49,632 nt of DNA from Pseudomonadota bacterium (GCA_021801255.1 JAJYYH010000016.1:1-49632); one strand, 5' to 3'; counted from the stretch's first letter, positions 1 to 7,917 are shown. Numbers and translations: made by a program. Notes: a model not told the origin generated them from the letters alone.

Positions 1-251
1 ACGTCAAGCTCTGCGTGCTGGCGCTGCAGATGCAACGCGCCGCGGAGATCGCCTGCGGATTACCTTGGGCCCGGATTGCCCATGCCCTCTCAGCCCTGAA
101 AGCCGTCCGCTATCAAGCCGAGGGCCGGGGTATTGTTCAGCGAACAAAAATCGCCCCCGACCTCAGCGAAATCCTGAAAAAACTCGGTATATCAACACCA
201 AAGCGATTGCTTTCCGTTGTAGACCCCCCCGAAACCCAGGCCGCCACTTAG
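1..251 (+). CDS. Transposase, C-terminal fragment (IS1634/IS4-like)
   Basis: Reading frame 3 is open from the window edge to a TAG at 249-251, so the gene starts outside the window. The visible tail reads VKLCVLALQMQRAAEI followed by GLPWARI and a Lys/Pro-rich end. This resembles the C-terminus of IS1634-group DDE transposases, where a conserved helix with QRAAEI and PWARI precedes a short regulatory-looking tail. The catalytic DDE residues lie upstream and cannot be checked. A 9-bp inverted repeat begins exactly at the stop codon and the next reading frame is a broken secreted protein, which suggests the right end of an insertion sequence lies close by. The family assignment is from memory of the motif and is moderately sure; being a transposase tail is more likely than not. 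Confidence 0.6.
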   Translation, partial: VKLCVLALQMQRAAEIACGLPWARIAHALSALKAVRYQAEGRGIVQRTKIAPDLSEILKKLGISTPKRLLSVVDPPETQAAT

Positions 252-316
252 GCACACGCCCGGAATCTACCTCCCAACTTCATCGATAAATAGACGATGT
301 TTGCTCACGTGTGCCT
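250..316. repeat. 9-bp inverted repeat after transposase; possible IS end or terminator
   Basis: AGGCACACG at 250-258 is the exact reverse complement of CGTGTGCCT at 308-316, with 49 nt between. The left arm overlaps the transposase stop codon, and the right arm ends where the opposite-strand truncated frame (316-498) stops. It could be a terminal or subterminal repeat of the insertion sequence or a transcription stop; the other IS end is outside the window. Confidence 0.4.
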
Positions 317-498
317 CATGACCGCGAACCCAGGTCCGGCGCGGGGTCTTGTTGCAATCTGATTGCGGGCCAGGCGGTGGCCAAGCTCGCCGTCTGCGCC
401 GATGCCTCGGCGATGGCCGTCAGCGATAGCAAAGTTAGCAAGAGCGCACGCAACAGAACCCGCGCGCGCGGCGGCTGATGGCGAAACGGGTACGGCAT
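316..498 (-). pseudogene. Truncated secreted protein: signal peptide plus about 25 residues
   Basis: The 60-residue frame begins with a convincing Sec signal peptide. There is an arginine-containing n-region (residues 1-13), a leucine-rich hydrophobic core (VLLRALLLTLLSLTAIA) and an A-S-A cleavage site before QTAS at about residue 35. Only some 25 residues of mature protein follow before a stop at 316-318, abutting the inverted repeat next to the transposase fragment. I infer that the insertion removed the rest of the gene. No clear ribosome-binding site is seen before the ATG, so it could also be a chance frame. The mature remnant is too short to identify a family. Confidence 0.35.
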
Positions 499-1053
499 GG
501 CACGGCGATCCCCGGGTCGTGTTCTGAGGCAGCTTCAGACGAGGCTGAAACCGGGAGGTTTTTGTCGATTGAGCGGGGGAAATTTGACCCCCCGTTCGGC
601 GCGCGGCAGCGAAGGCCGCGCGCCGAACGGGGGGTCAGCGCGGACTGGGCGGGAAGGAGACCTTGTGGTCCGACATCTTCTCGTCGCGCCTGTTCAAGAT
701 GAGCAGCACGCGCGCGGGGTAGCAAAGGGCGATATGATTCATTGCGATCATGGTCTTCTCGCCTCTATTCTACTTGTAGCAAGTGATACATTATGTAGCA
801 GAGGCTAACTTTCTTTGTCAAGCGCCCGCCGTTAATCGCGCCAAGCTACCTGGCTGGCAGCCCTCCGCGGGCAAGCCGCCGGCAGAAAGGAAAGCCCGTG
901 GTCTGTCGTCCTTTCGCGCCTGTTCACCAGGAGGAGCGTGCTGGCGCGACACCAGAGCGCAAGGGGGGCGTGACTTCCTGCCGGCGCAAGGCCGGCAGGA
1001 GCGAGCGGAGAACGCGAGCGAGAAGTGAGAGTTTTCGCATGGCCAAATCTCCC
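499..1053. other. Gene-poor stretch between IS remnant and NRAMP gene
   Basis: No reading frame here has convincing protein character. It holds a large perfect inverted repeat (585-637). A 19-codon TTG frame follows a good AAGGAGA (663-722). There is a direct repeat TGTAGCA at 775-781 and 794-800 in an AT-rich patch, and a perfect 9-bp hairpin (977-985 with 991-999). That hairpin sits just beyond the stop of the minus-strand transporter and could end its transcript, although no T-run follows. Confidence 0.5.
585..637. repeat. Perfect 23-bp inverted repeat with 7-nt loop
   Basis: Positions 585-607 are the exact reverse complement of 615-637, separated by AGCGAAG. The arms contain TGACCCCCC followed by GTTCGGCGCGCGGC. 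The flank reads GGGGGAAATTTGACCCCCC, which is reminiscent of the multiple-repeat ends of IS21-family elements. That resemblance is recalled, not searched. It could alternatively be a very stable hairpin terminator, but there is no T-tract on either side. Confidence 0.75.
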
Positions 1054-2694
1054 TCATCCATGCAGGGCCATGAGCACCACCTGCACGACCACCGCGAGAC
1101 AGGCGGCGATGAGATAGGCGCGGAGTGCCGACAGCCAGACCTTCTTCGCCAGCGACATGCGGAGTGGCGCCAGTTCGGGGAGCGGCGGCATGCGCCAGGT
1201 GTCGCGATCCGCCTGCGCCGTCGCCGCGAGCGCCGGATTTTCTTCCTCGTCCTTGTCGAGAAGTCGCGTCGCGCCAAAGGCGAGCACGCCGAGCCCGGCG
1301 CCGCCGGCCATGATCCCGAGGATCTGCGTACCCGTCAGGTCAGGAAACACCACGGCGGCCGTCAGCACGAGCGACAGCACGACGAGCAGCGCGACGATCA
1401 CCCCGGTGACTAGGTTCTGCCAGCGGCCATTCACCCAGGGGCCCAGCACCGCGCGGTCATTGCACAGCAGCAGCAGGAACACCGTCGCACTGGGCAGCAG
1501 CACGCCAGCCAGCACCTGCACGGCTTCCGTGATCAGTCCAAGCGGTGCACCTGGGATCAGCACGAGCACGGCGGACAGCGCGATCAGCACGCTGTAGATC
1601 GCATAGAAGCCGAGCGCGTCGGTCGGCTTGCGGTGCAGCGAGTGGCGCAGCGACAGCACATCGCCGAGCGCATAGGAAGTGGACAGCCCGACCGCGGCGG
1701 CGCCGAGCAGGGCCGCGTCGATCAGGCCGATGGCGAACAGGTCGCCCGCCCACCGGCCGACATACTTGGCGAGCCCGGCGGCCACGCCGCCGGCATCGGT
1801 GAAGTTGCCGAACTCCGGCCGGCCCGCGAAGGCGGCCGCAGCGAAGGCCAGCATCGAGATCGCGCCGATCTGCGTAAACACCACGCCGATCGCCATATCA
1901 CCGCGCTCATAGGCGATGTGGCGCGGGCGCAGGCGCTTGTCCACCACGTAGCTCTGCTGGAAGAACAGTTGCCAGGGCGCGACGGTGGTGCCGACAATAC
2001 CGATAATGAGCAGCATGATGTCGGAAAGCTTACCCTGCGGCAGCCGGGGTATCACAAGATCACGGGCCATGTCGCCTACCGCCGGGTGCGCGGCGAGGAA
2101 GATCGGCACGACCACGAGGCTGCCCAGGCACAGCAGAACCGCGAACCGTTCGAAGCGCCGGAAGCTGCCGGTGCTGACAGCGGCCATGGTCAACCCGGCT
2201 GCCACCACCACGCCGAGTGCTTTCGACAGGCCGAAATAGTCCATCGCCAGGCTGATGCCGATGAATTCCGTGACGATGGTGAGGGCGTTGAGCAGAAAGA
2301 GGTCGATAACGCTGAACGCTCCCCAGAACTTACCGAAGCGCTCGAAAATCAGCCGCGCATGGCCAACCCCGGTGACCGCGCCAAGGCGCGCCACCATTTC
2401 CTGGCAGACATAGAGCACCGGGATCAGCAGGATGAGCGTCCAGAGCAGCGAAGAACCGTAGGTCTGCCCGGCCTGGGTATAGGTGGCATAGGCCCCGGCA
2501 TCATTGTCTCCCACCATGACGATGAGGCCGGGGCCGATGACTGCCGCCAGCATCGCGATCCGCGCGCCCCAGGTCCGCCGTCGCGCGGTATCGTCGCGCT
2601 TGATGGTGCCGAGCGCGCCCTCGATATCGCCGAGATGGGCGGAGTCCAGCACGGCCTCATGGGTTAGGTTTTCGATATTGTCGATATGGGTCAT
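1054..2694 (-). CDS. NRAMP-family metal ion transporter with atypical metal-site motifs
   Basis: This is a 546-residue multi-pass inner-membrane protein of the NRAMP (MntH-like) superfamily, expected to import divalent cations with protons. After a hydrophilic N-terminus (1-42), helix 1 carries GPGLIVMVGDNDAGAYATY (about 54-72) in place of the canonical DPGN motif. Helix 6 carries GTTVAPWQLFFQQS (about 235-248) in place of the canonical MPH motif. Both metal-binding segments are therefore recognisable in position but changed in key residues, so manganese specificity cannot be assumed; magnesium, aluminium or other ions are possible. I chose the ATG at 2694 because the in-frame extension upstream is Arg/Thr-rich and unlike the family. 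A small gene ends 56 nt upstream on the same strand and probably forms one operon with it. No regulator is adjacent. Family is sure; substrate is not. Confidence 0.85.
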   Translation of the reverse strand: MTHIDNIENLTHEAVLDSAHLGDIEGALGTIKRDDTARRRTWGARIAMLAAVIGPGLIVMVGDNDAGAYATYTQAGQTYGSSLLWTLILLIPVLYVCQEMVARLGAVTGVGHARLIFERFGKFWGAFSVIDLFLLNALTIVTEFIGISLAMDYFGLSKALGVVVAAGLTMAAVSTGSFRRFERFAVLLCLGSLVVVPIFLAAHPAVGDMARDLVIPRLPQGKLSDIMLLIIGIVGTTVAPWQLFFQQSYVVDKRLRPRHIAYERGDMAIGVVFTQIGAISMLAFAAAAFAGRPEFGNFTDAGGVAAGLAKYVGRWAGDLFAIGLIDAALLGAAAVGLSTSYALGDVLSLRHSLHRKPTDALGFYAIYSVLIALSAVLVLIPGAPLGLITEAVQVLAGVLLPSATVFLLLLCNDRAVLGPWVNGRWQNLVTGVIVALLVVLSLVLTAAVVFPDLTGTQILGIMAGGAGLGVLAFGATRLLDKDEEENPALAATAQADRDTWRMPPLPELAPLRMSLAKKVWLSALRAYLIAACLAVVVQVVLMALHG

Positions 2695-2750
2695 GTCTGC
2701 CGTCCGTTGGGTTGCCTGGAAGTGCCTTGGGGATCGGGTGGTTGTGGTCC

Positions 2751-2957
2751 TCACGCAACGCGCGCGGGCTGCGGGCCGGTTTGGGCGGCGCTCGCGGCCT
2801 CCCAATGGGCATAGAGACGGCCTTGCACATCCTGCTGCCAGTGCAGGCTGAGAGGAGGGCGGCTCACGCCGGCGTTTGTGTCGCGCCGGAAGGTCAGGAT
2901 ATTGGCCGCGGCGGAAAGTCCCGTCCGGGGCCGGTCAAAGGAAAAAAGGGCGGCCAT
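2751..2957 (-). CDS. Small uncharacterised protein upstream of the NRAMP transporter
   Basis: This 68-residue frame has a near-perfect Shine-Dalgarno (AGAGGAGG, seven bases before the ATG), which is the main reason to accept it. The protein has no signal peptide or membrane helix. Its centre, SLHWQQDVQGRLYAHWE (about residues 37-53), looks like a compact amphipathic or small beta motif with paired aromatic residues. It precedes the transporter by 56 nt on the same strand, so the two are likely co-transcribed and the small protein may act with the transporter. I do not recognise a family and assign no function. Confidence 0.5.
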   Translation of the reverse strand: MAALFSFDRPRTGLSAAANILTFRRDTNAGVSRPPLSLHWQQDVQGRLYAHWEAASAAQTGPQPARVA

Positions 2958-3298
2958 ACTCGCCTCCTCTTGCTCAAGCGGTTGCTCGAGCCCGGGAGGC
3001 CTGGCCGCGAGACCCTAGCGACGGCGCGCTGGAGTCTGAACGGTCACATGCGGATCCCGGGCGGTGGACCAACCCGACAGATACGGCATAGCAGGCGCTA
3101 AGCGCCGACTATGGCTCTCCGTGGGCTGGCTGCTAGATCGCGGGTTCATGTGATCCCTACAAATGGTTGCAGAAACCGGCCGAAGCCGGGGCACAAACGC
3201 GCACGCATGGTTTGGCGCGCCGCACCACGGCGGAAATAGACGCTCGCCAGCCCCGGATCAAGCACAAAATGCGCGCCGAGGAGGGAAAAGTAAGGTGT

Positions 3299-3353
3299 GG
3301 GCGCTGCCCGCAACCCGCTGGGGCCCGTGGCCCCAGACCCCCTTCCTCAAGGG
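3299..3353. repeat. Dispersed GC-rich hairpin repeat, copy A
   Basis: The core is GCTGCCCGC, then CTGGGGCC (3318-3325), CGT and GGCCCCAG (3329-3336), then ACCCCC. The same core recurs at 29237-29290 and 44548-44666. The 8-bp stem is perfect. It lies between divergently oriented genes here, so a terminator role is not obvious at this copy. Confidence 0.7.
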
Positions 3354-3516
3354 ATATGTCGTTCAGCGGCGCATCACTATCGGCGTCACCGCGCTGGCCC
3401 GTGGCGGGCTGATCAAGATCGATATGATTGCCCGGCTATGATGCAATTGCCGCGCACCCCCGATCAAATACAAGGCAAGTCCGTCGTCTACCTCTCGAAT
3501 TGCCGCGAAATTTACC

Positions 3517-3532
3517 TGGCATCGGTTTTGCT
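3517..3532 (+). promoter_or_regulatory. Putative sigma54 (-24/-12) promoter of the ECF-amidase operon
   Basis: TGGCATCGGTTTTGCT matches the sigma54 consensus TGGCAC-N5-TTGCW at all but one position (T for C at the sixth base). The GG and GC dinucleotides are separated by exactly ten bases. The predicted transcript start is near 3543, giving a 46-nt leader before the ATG at 3589. The sigma54 gene rpoN is itself in this window (37150-38649). The match is seen directly; activity is inferred. No NtrC or other enhancer-binding site was identified with confidence. Confidence 0.6.
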
Positions 3533-3588
3533 TGTCTTTGTTGCCCGTACGCCATGCATGCACCAGCGCCGTTGTAGGAAAATCATCA

Positions 3589-4239
3589 ATGATCAAAAAC
3601 TTGATCGACGATATCAAGACCTTCCGCGCCGTTGACCTGATCGTCGGCGTCATCACAGGGGTCGTTGCCTGGGCCTATATGTTGGTCGGCTCGCCGCTGA
3701 TCAACAGCGTGGCGCAGAGCATGGGGCCGATCGGCCTGTTCTTCGCCGCGTTCCTGCTTGCCATCCTCTATATTCTGCTCACGCTTGGCTATCCGATCCG
3801 CAAGAGCGGGCTGGTCTTCGTCGTTGCCATGCTGGTGCAGGCGTCGATGCGGCTGATCACCGGCGATCCGTTCGGCTTCATCGCCCTGCAGGCCTATATC
3901 ATCGGTGGCCCGCTGATCTGGTTCGCGACGCTGTTCTGGGCGGAATACCGCACGAACTTCTGGCGCTGGCTGCTGATCGGCGGGCTCTGCCATTTCCTGG
4001 TGGATGGGATTTTCTATATCTATCTCGGCGTCGCCCCGCTCGCCGGCTCGATGCTCTATGGCTATCTCTGGGCCTATGGTGGGGCGAGCCTGCTCACCGG
4101 GGCGCTGATCGCGCTCGGGCAAATCCAGCTCTACAAGCTCCTGTCGGGCAGCCGGGCGATCAAGCAGATCTGGGTGGCCTCGCGCGCCGCCCGGCTCGGT
4201 GGCACGGCCCTTGGCGCCGAGACGAGCGCCGCGCTCTGA
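3589..4239 (+). CDS. ECF transporter substrate-binding (S) component, YkoE-like
   Basis: This 216-residue membrane protein has about six hydrophobic segments. Its PIRKSGLVFVVAMLVQASMRL stretch, followed by a GDPFG loop, parallels the IRKPG...LLGNPSG region of YkoE, the S component of a Bacillus thiamine-precursor ECF transporter. It should bind the imported vitamin or precursor in the inner membrane and hand it to the energising module encoded by the next two genes. The ATG at 3589 is chosen because it starts a typical hydrophilic helix (IKNLIDDIKTF) before the first membrane segment, and upstream codons run into the promoter. Its stop overlaps the ATPase start (TGATG), indicating translational coupling. 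The ligand is unknown. A thiamine-related pyrimidine is possible, but no TPP riboswitch precedes the operon and the adjoining amidase suggests a nitrogenous substrate. Confidence 0.75.
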   Translation: MIKNLIDDIKTFRAVDLIVGVITGVVAWAYMLVGSPLINSVAQSMGPIGLFFAAFLLAILYILLTLGYPIRKSGLVFVVAMLVQASMRLITGDPFGFIALQAYIIGGPLIWFATLFWAEYRTNFWRWLLIGGLCHFLVDGIFYIYLGVAPLAGSMLYGYLWAYGGASLLTGALIALGQIQLYKLLSGSRAIKQIWVASRAARLGGTALGAETSAAL

Positions 4240-5969
4240 TGTCAGCGGCCTTGGCACTGGCCCCACCCGTTTCGGCCGCGGCGAAGACGCCCGAGCAGGG
4301 GGAGCGGGGAAAGGCCGCGCGCGCGGATGGCGAGCGGCTCGGCCTCGGCGCGGTTGATTTCGCGTTCGCGGAAGGTGAGAAAACAATCCTCCGCGATCTT
4401 GATCTCTCGATCGGCGCTGGCGAGCGTATCCTGCTCCTCGGCCCGAGCGGCGGCGGCAAGAGCACGCTGCTGATGCTGCTGGCTGGCCTCATCCCCCGCA
4501 TCATCGGCGGCGTGGTGCGGGGGATGGTGCGGCTCGACGGGATCGACACCAATCGGGTCGAGACCAGCCTTGCCGATTTTTCCGCCAAGGTCGCCATCGT
4601 CATGCAGGATCCGGAAAGCCAGATCACCTGCCTCACGGTGGAAGACGAGATCGCCTTCGCGCTCGAGAATTTTGGCTTGCCCCAGTCCGAGATCATGGCC
4701 CGCACCGATGAGGCCATTGCGCGCTGCGGCATGGCGGAGATGCGCGACGCCTTGGTCTATACCCTCTCGGGCGGGCAGAAACAGCGTGTCGCCATCGCCT
4801 GCGCCCTGGCGCGGCGGCCGGAGGTGCTGATCCTCGACGAGCCGCTCAGCAATCTCGATCCCGTGGGCAGCGCCCTGGTCATGCCGCTGATCGCCGAGAC
4901 GGCGCGGCGGGAAGGCAGCGCCCTGGTGATGACGGCGCATGATTTCGCCGGCTTCGCCGACCTTTTCACCCGCGTCGTCATCATCGCCGAGGGGCGCATC
5001 CTCGCCGACGGGCCGATCCGCGAAGTGCTGCGCGATGTTGCGTTGTTGCGCGAGCAGGGTCTCGAAATTCCGCTTTTTCTGCGCTGGGCCGAGGCCATGC
5101 TCGGGACGGCGATGACCGAGGCGCCGCTCTCTCTCGATGAAGCCATCGCGATGGTTCACCGCGCTGGCATTTCCCCCACCCTGCCGCCCGAATTTCTCCC
5201 ACCGCCCCCAACCGCACCGAGCGATGCCCCGGCGCTGATCGAAGTGGCGGGGCTCGGCGTTTCCTTTGGCCGCCGCGAGGTGCTGCACAAACTCGATTTT
5301 CGCATCCGCCGCCACGAGATCGTCGCCCTCGTTGGGTTCAACGGCTCGGGCAAATCGACGCTCGCGCTGACGCTGGCCGGGGCCATCGTGCCGAGCAGCG
5401 GCCACATCACGGTCGCGGGCGTGCCCTATCGCTATCGGCGCGGCCGTCAGGTCGGGCGCGGCGAGACACCGATCGGCTATGTCTTTCAGTATCCCGAGCA
5501 TCAGTTCCTGCACGAGAGCGTGGCCGCCGAGCTGCGCCATGGCCGCCCGGATCTCGCGGACGCGGCAATTACCCGCCTGCTCGGCGAGATCGGCATCGAC
5601 GATCCCGCCTGCCATCCCTATGAGTTGAGCGGCGGCGAAAAGCGCCGGCTCGGCGTGCGCGCGACCGTGCTGCTCTCGCCCTCGCTTTTGATTCTCGACG
5701 AACCCACCTATGGGCAGGACGAACGCAACCGGGTTCTCATCGAGCAGGACATGCTGGCGCTGCACCGCGCCGGCACCACCATTGTCGTCATCACCCACGA
5801 CATGGACCTGATCTATCGGATGGCGACCCGGGTCATGGTGCTGCGGGAGGGAAAAATCGTTGCCGATGCGCCCCGCGAGGTGTTTTTCGGCGGCGCTGTC
5901 GATCTCGCCACACTCGGCCTCGCCGAGCCGCCACTGCGCGCCCTCCACCGCGCCCTCAGAAAGGTCTAG
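4239..5969 (+). CDS. ECF transporter ATPase, two fused nucleotide-binding domains (EcfA-EcfA', YkoD-like)
   Basis: The 576-residue protein contains two complete ABC ATPase domains in tandem. Domain 1 has Walker A GPSGGGKST (68-76), Q-loop MQDPESQ, signature LSGGQ (176-180) and Walker B VLILDE (196-201). Domain 2 has Walker A GFNGSGKST (366-374), Q-loop FQYPEHQ, signature LSGGEKRR and Walker B LLILDEPTYGQD. A Pro-rich linker (about 312-330) joins them. Together they form the ATP-driven motor of an energy-coupling-factor importer, normally made of two separate or fused ATPases. It starts on the last base of the S-component stop and is followed after 3 nt by the T component, so the three are one translation unit. 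Both sites look catalytically complete. Confidence in function class is high. Confidence 0.92.
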   Translation: MSAALALAPPVSAAAKTPEQGERGKAARADGERLGLGAVDFAFAEGEKTILRDLDLSIGAGERILLLGPSGGGKSTLLMLLAGLIPRIIGGVVRGMVRLDGIDTNRVETSLADFSAKVAIVMQDPESQITCLTVEDEIAFALENFGLPQSEIMARTDEAIARCGMAEMRDALVYTLSGGQKQRVAIACALARRPEVLILDEPLSNLDPVGSALVMPLIAETARREGSALVMTAHDFAGFADLFTRVVIIAEGRILADGPIREVLRDVALLREQGLEIPLFLRWAEAMLGTAMTEAPLSLDEAIAMVHRAGISPTLPPEFLPPPPTAPSDAPALIEVAGLGVSFGRREVLHKLDFRIRRHEIVALVGFNGSGKSTLALTLAGAIVPSSGHITVAGVPYRYRRGRQVGRGETPIGYVFQYPEHQFLHESVAAELRHGRPDLADAAITRLLGEIGIDDPACHPYELSGGEKRRLGVRATVLLSPSLLILDEPTYGQDERNRVLIEQDMLALHRAGTTIVVITHDMDLIYRMATRVMVLREGKIVADAPREVFFGGAVDLATLGLAEPPLRALHRALRKV

Positions 5970-5972
5970 GCG

Positions 5973-6797
5973 ATGTCGCGGGATCTCGTGCTCGGCTACC
6001 AGGATGGCCATTCGCCCTTGCATCGGATCGACCCGCTCACCAAGCTGATCGCGCTCGCGGGCGTGATCGTTTTCGCCATTGGCGCGCCGGTCGATTACAA
6101 CTTCTGGATGCTGCTGGGTTTGTTCGCGATCGCGCCCTTCAGCGGCGTCGATCTCAGGACATTTCTCCGTCCCTGGTCGGTGCTGATCCCGCTCTGGGTG
6201 CCCTTCATCCTGCTGCCACCGGTGCTGTTCCATCTTCAGCGCGGGATGCTCGGGCTCGCCAATGACACCGCGCATCTCTCCCTCCTCGGCCAGGACTTCG
6301 CCTATTCCCGCTACGGCCTCAACTATGGCTTCAAGATCGCGGCGCGTGGCAGCGTCATCGGGATCGCGTCGCTCCTCGTGCTCTGGACGACGCATCCGCG
6401 CGATCTCGTGCAATCGATGGTGCAGGAGTTGCGCGCGCCCTACAAATATGCCTGGGCGGTGTTTCTCGCGCTGATCTACGTGCCGATCGTCCAGCACGAA
6501 AGCCAGACCCGCCGCTACGCGCTCGATATTCGCGGTGTGCGCTATCGCAGGATGAGCTTGCGCGGGCTGCGCCTGCTGGCCATTCCGGTGATCTTCCGCT
6601 CGCTGCGCCGCGGCTTTTCCACCGCGCTCTCGATGGAGGCGCGCGGCTTCGGTGTGTCGCCGCGCCGGGTGTTCCGCCACGATCTCCACTATCCGCTCCA
6701 TGTCGGGCTGATCCGGCTCGCGGTCGTGGCGGCGGCAATTCTGCTTTTGGGTATCGCGATCGCGAGCGGCCGCTTCGCGGTCATGGCGCAGAGCTAG
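5973..6797 (+). CDS. ECF transporter transmembrane (T) component, EcfT/YkoC-like
   Basis: This 274-residue inner-membrane protein has hydrophobic segments near residues 22-60, 66-85, 130-145 and 245-270. It carries the two cytosolic coupling motifs of EcfT proteins: ALDIRGVRYRR (about 184-194) and the Ala-Arg-Gly helix SMEARGFG (about 217-224). These helices contact the ATPases and transmit ATP hydrolysis to the S component. It starts 3 nt after the ATPase stop. With one dedicated S gene next door this looks like a group I ECF transporter, where the module serves a single substrate. Function class is sure; ligand is not. Confidence 0.88.
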   Translation: MSRDLVLGYQDGHSPLHRIDPLTKLIALAGVIVFAIGAPVDYNFWMLLGLFAIAPFSGVDLRTFLRPWSVLIPLWVPFILLPPVLFHLQRGMLGLANDTAHLSLLGQDFAYSRYGLNYGFKIAARGSVIGIASLLVLWTTHPRDLVQSMVQELRAPYKYAWAVFLALIYVPIVQHESQTRRYALDIRGVRYRRMSLRGLRLLAIPVIFRSLRRGFSTALSMEARGFGVSPRRVFRHDLHYPLHVGLIRLAVVAAAILLLGIAIASGRFAVMAQS

Positions 6798-6824
6798 AAT
6801 GTATCAAGGAAAAACGCACACAAC

Positions 6825-7901
6825 ATGACATTGCTGCACGAAGATCTCGTCCGGGAGCGTCGCGCGGCCCCCGCGGCACTGCATATCCTGAAGGCGAGCC
6901 CGGAAACGGTGCATTGGGGCTATTTCGATGCGGCACTGGCGCCGGTCTTGCGGGTGCGGAGCGGCGATCTCGTCCAGGCCGAGGCCATCACCCACCATGC
7001 CGGCGACGCCCCGGAACTGCTGATGGACGGGCCGATCACAGCACTTTACCAGGGCGTTCCCGAAGCCGACCGCCATCCCGGCGTGCATATCATGACCGGG
7101 CCGATTTTTGTCGAGGACGCGCGGCCGGGCGACATGCTGGAAGTGCATTATCTCGCGATGACGCCGCGCTTGCGCTATGGCTCCAACCTGGCGGCGCATT
7201 GGGGGCATCTCTATGAGGAATTCGGCGCGAAAGAGCGGGTGACGATCTATCGCCTCGACCGCCGTGCGCTCACCGCCGAGGCCGTGTTCGCCTATGACTA
7301 TCCCGAAAAATACACCACCCCCGGCCGCATCATGGAAGCGCGTTCGTGTTGCCGCCAGCCGGCGCTCAAGGGCGTGCGGGTGCCGGTGCGCCCGCATCTC
7401 GGCACCGCCGGTGTCGCGCCCGATGAGCGCGGTCGGGTGAGCACCATCCCGCCCGGGCGGCATGGCGGCAATATCGACAACTGGCGGATCGGCGCCGGGG
7501 CGCGGATGTATTATCCCGTCGCGGTCACAGGCGCGCTGTTCTCGATCGGCGATCCGCATATCTCCCAGGGCGATGGCGAGATCAGCGGCACCGCCATCGA
7601 GGCCTCGCTCGACGTCGTGTTCCAGGTGTTCCTGCGCCGCGATTTCACGTTTCCCTCGCCGCTCCTGGAAACCCCGCGATACTCGATCACGCATGGATTC
7701 GACGCGGATCTCGACGGCGCCATGCGCGCCGCGAGCCTTGAGATGCTGCGGCTATTGACCGAGCAATACGGGCTGAGCCGCGATGACGCCTATTCGCTGA
7801 TGAGCGTCGCGGCGGATTTCGCGGTGACCCAGGTGGTCGATGGCCGCCAGGGCGTGCATGCGCGCATCCGTCGCGATTTGTTTGCCGCGCCAGAGGGCTG
7901 A
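6825..7901 (+). CDS. Acetamidase/formamidase family amidohydrolase
   Basis: The 358-residue protein belongs to the FmdA/AmdA family, cytoplasmic metal-dependent enzymes that hydrolyse formamide, acetamide and related short amides to ammonia and the acid. Family landmarks are the TGPIFVEDARPGD motif (about 89-101), IPPGRHGGNID (about 208-218) and GDPHISQGDGEISGTAIE (about 243-260), the last supplying metal-binding His/Asp/Glu residues. No signal peptide is present. It starts 27 nt after the T component on the same strand, with AAGGA about 14 nt before the ATG, so it is most likely the last gene of the sigma54-type operon. The pairing suggests that the imported compound, or a product of it, is an amide and that ammonia release is the point. 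The real substrate is unknown; several family members act on amides other than formamide. Confidence 0.85.
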   Translation: MTLLHEDLVRERRAAPAALHILKASPETVHWGYFDAALAPVLRVRSGDLVQAEAITHHAGDAPELLMDGPITALYQGVPEADRHPGVHIMTGPIFVEDARPGDMLEVHYLAMTPRLRYGSNLAAHWGHLYEEFGAKERVTIYRLDRRALTAEAVFAYDYPEKYTTPGRIMEARSCCRQPALKGVRVPVRPHLGTAGVAPDERGRVSTIPPGRHGGNIDNWRIGAGARMYYPVAVTGALFSIGDPHISQGDGEISGTAIEASLDVVFQVFLRRDFTFPSPLLETPRYSITHGFDADLDGAMRAASLEMLRLLTEQYGLSRDDAYSLMSVAADFAVTQVVDGRQGVHARIRRDLFAAPEG

Positions 7902-7917
7902 GGCCGCGTCAGAGCCT

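Larger units (their letters stand above)
2958..3588. other. Divergent intergenic region between transporter operon and ECF operon
   Basis: No convincing gene is present. From left to right it holds about 200-300 nt that would be promoter and leader for the minus-strand small gene and transporter, including a GGCGCT-A-AGCGCC palindrome at 3094-3106. Next comes a GC-rich dispersed repeat (3299-3353), then the sigma54-type promoter (3517-3532) of the ECF operon. I looked for a TPP riboswitch before the ECF genes and a manganese (yybP-ykoY) riboswitch before the transporter and saw neither. Confidence 0.6.

Noticed and set aside
663-722. Nineteen-codon TTG frame behind AAGGAGA
   Set aside because: Too short to judge, in an IS-disturbed region with no recognisable product; noted only as part of the gene-poor stretch.
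3354-3588. TPP riboswitch in front of the YkoE-like ECF operon
   Set aside because: The conserved CUGAGA and GGGAA-type elements are absent.
4242-6701. Long minus-strand open frame of 819 codons opposite the ECF genes
   Set aside because: It is antisense to the ATPase and T-component genes, whose motifs are complete. Its composition (His, Gln, Arg, Glu-rich) is typical of a GC-rich shadow frame.
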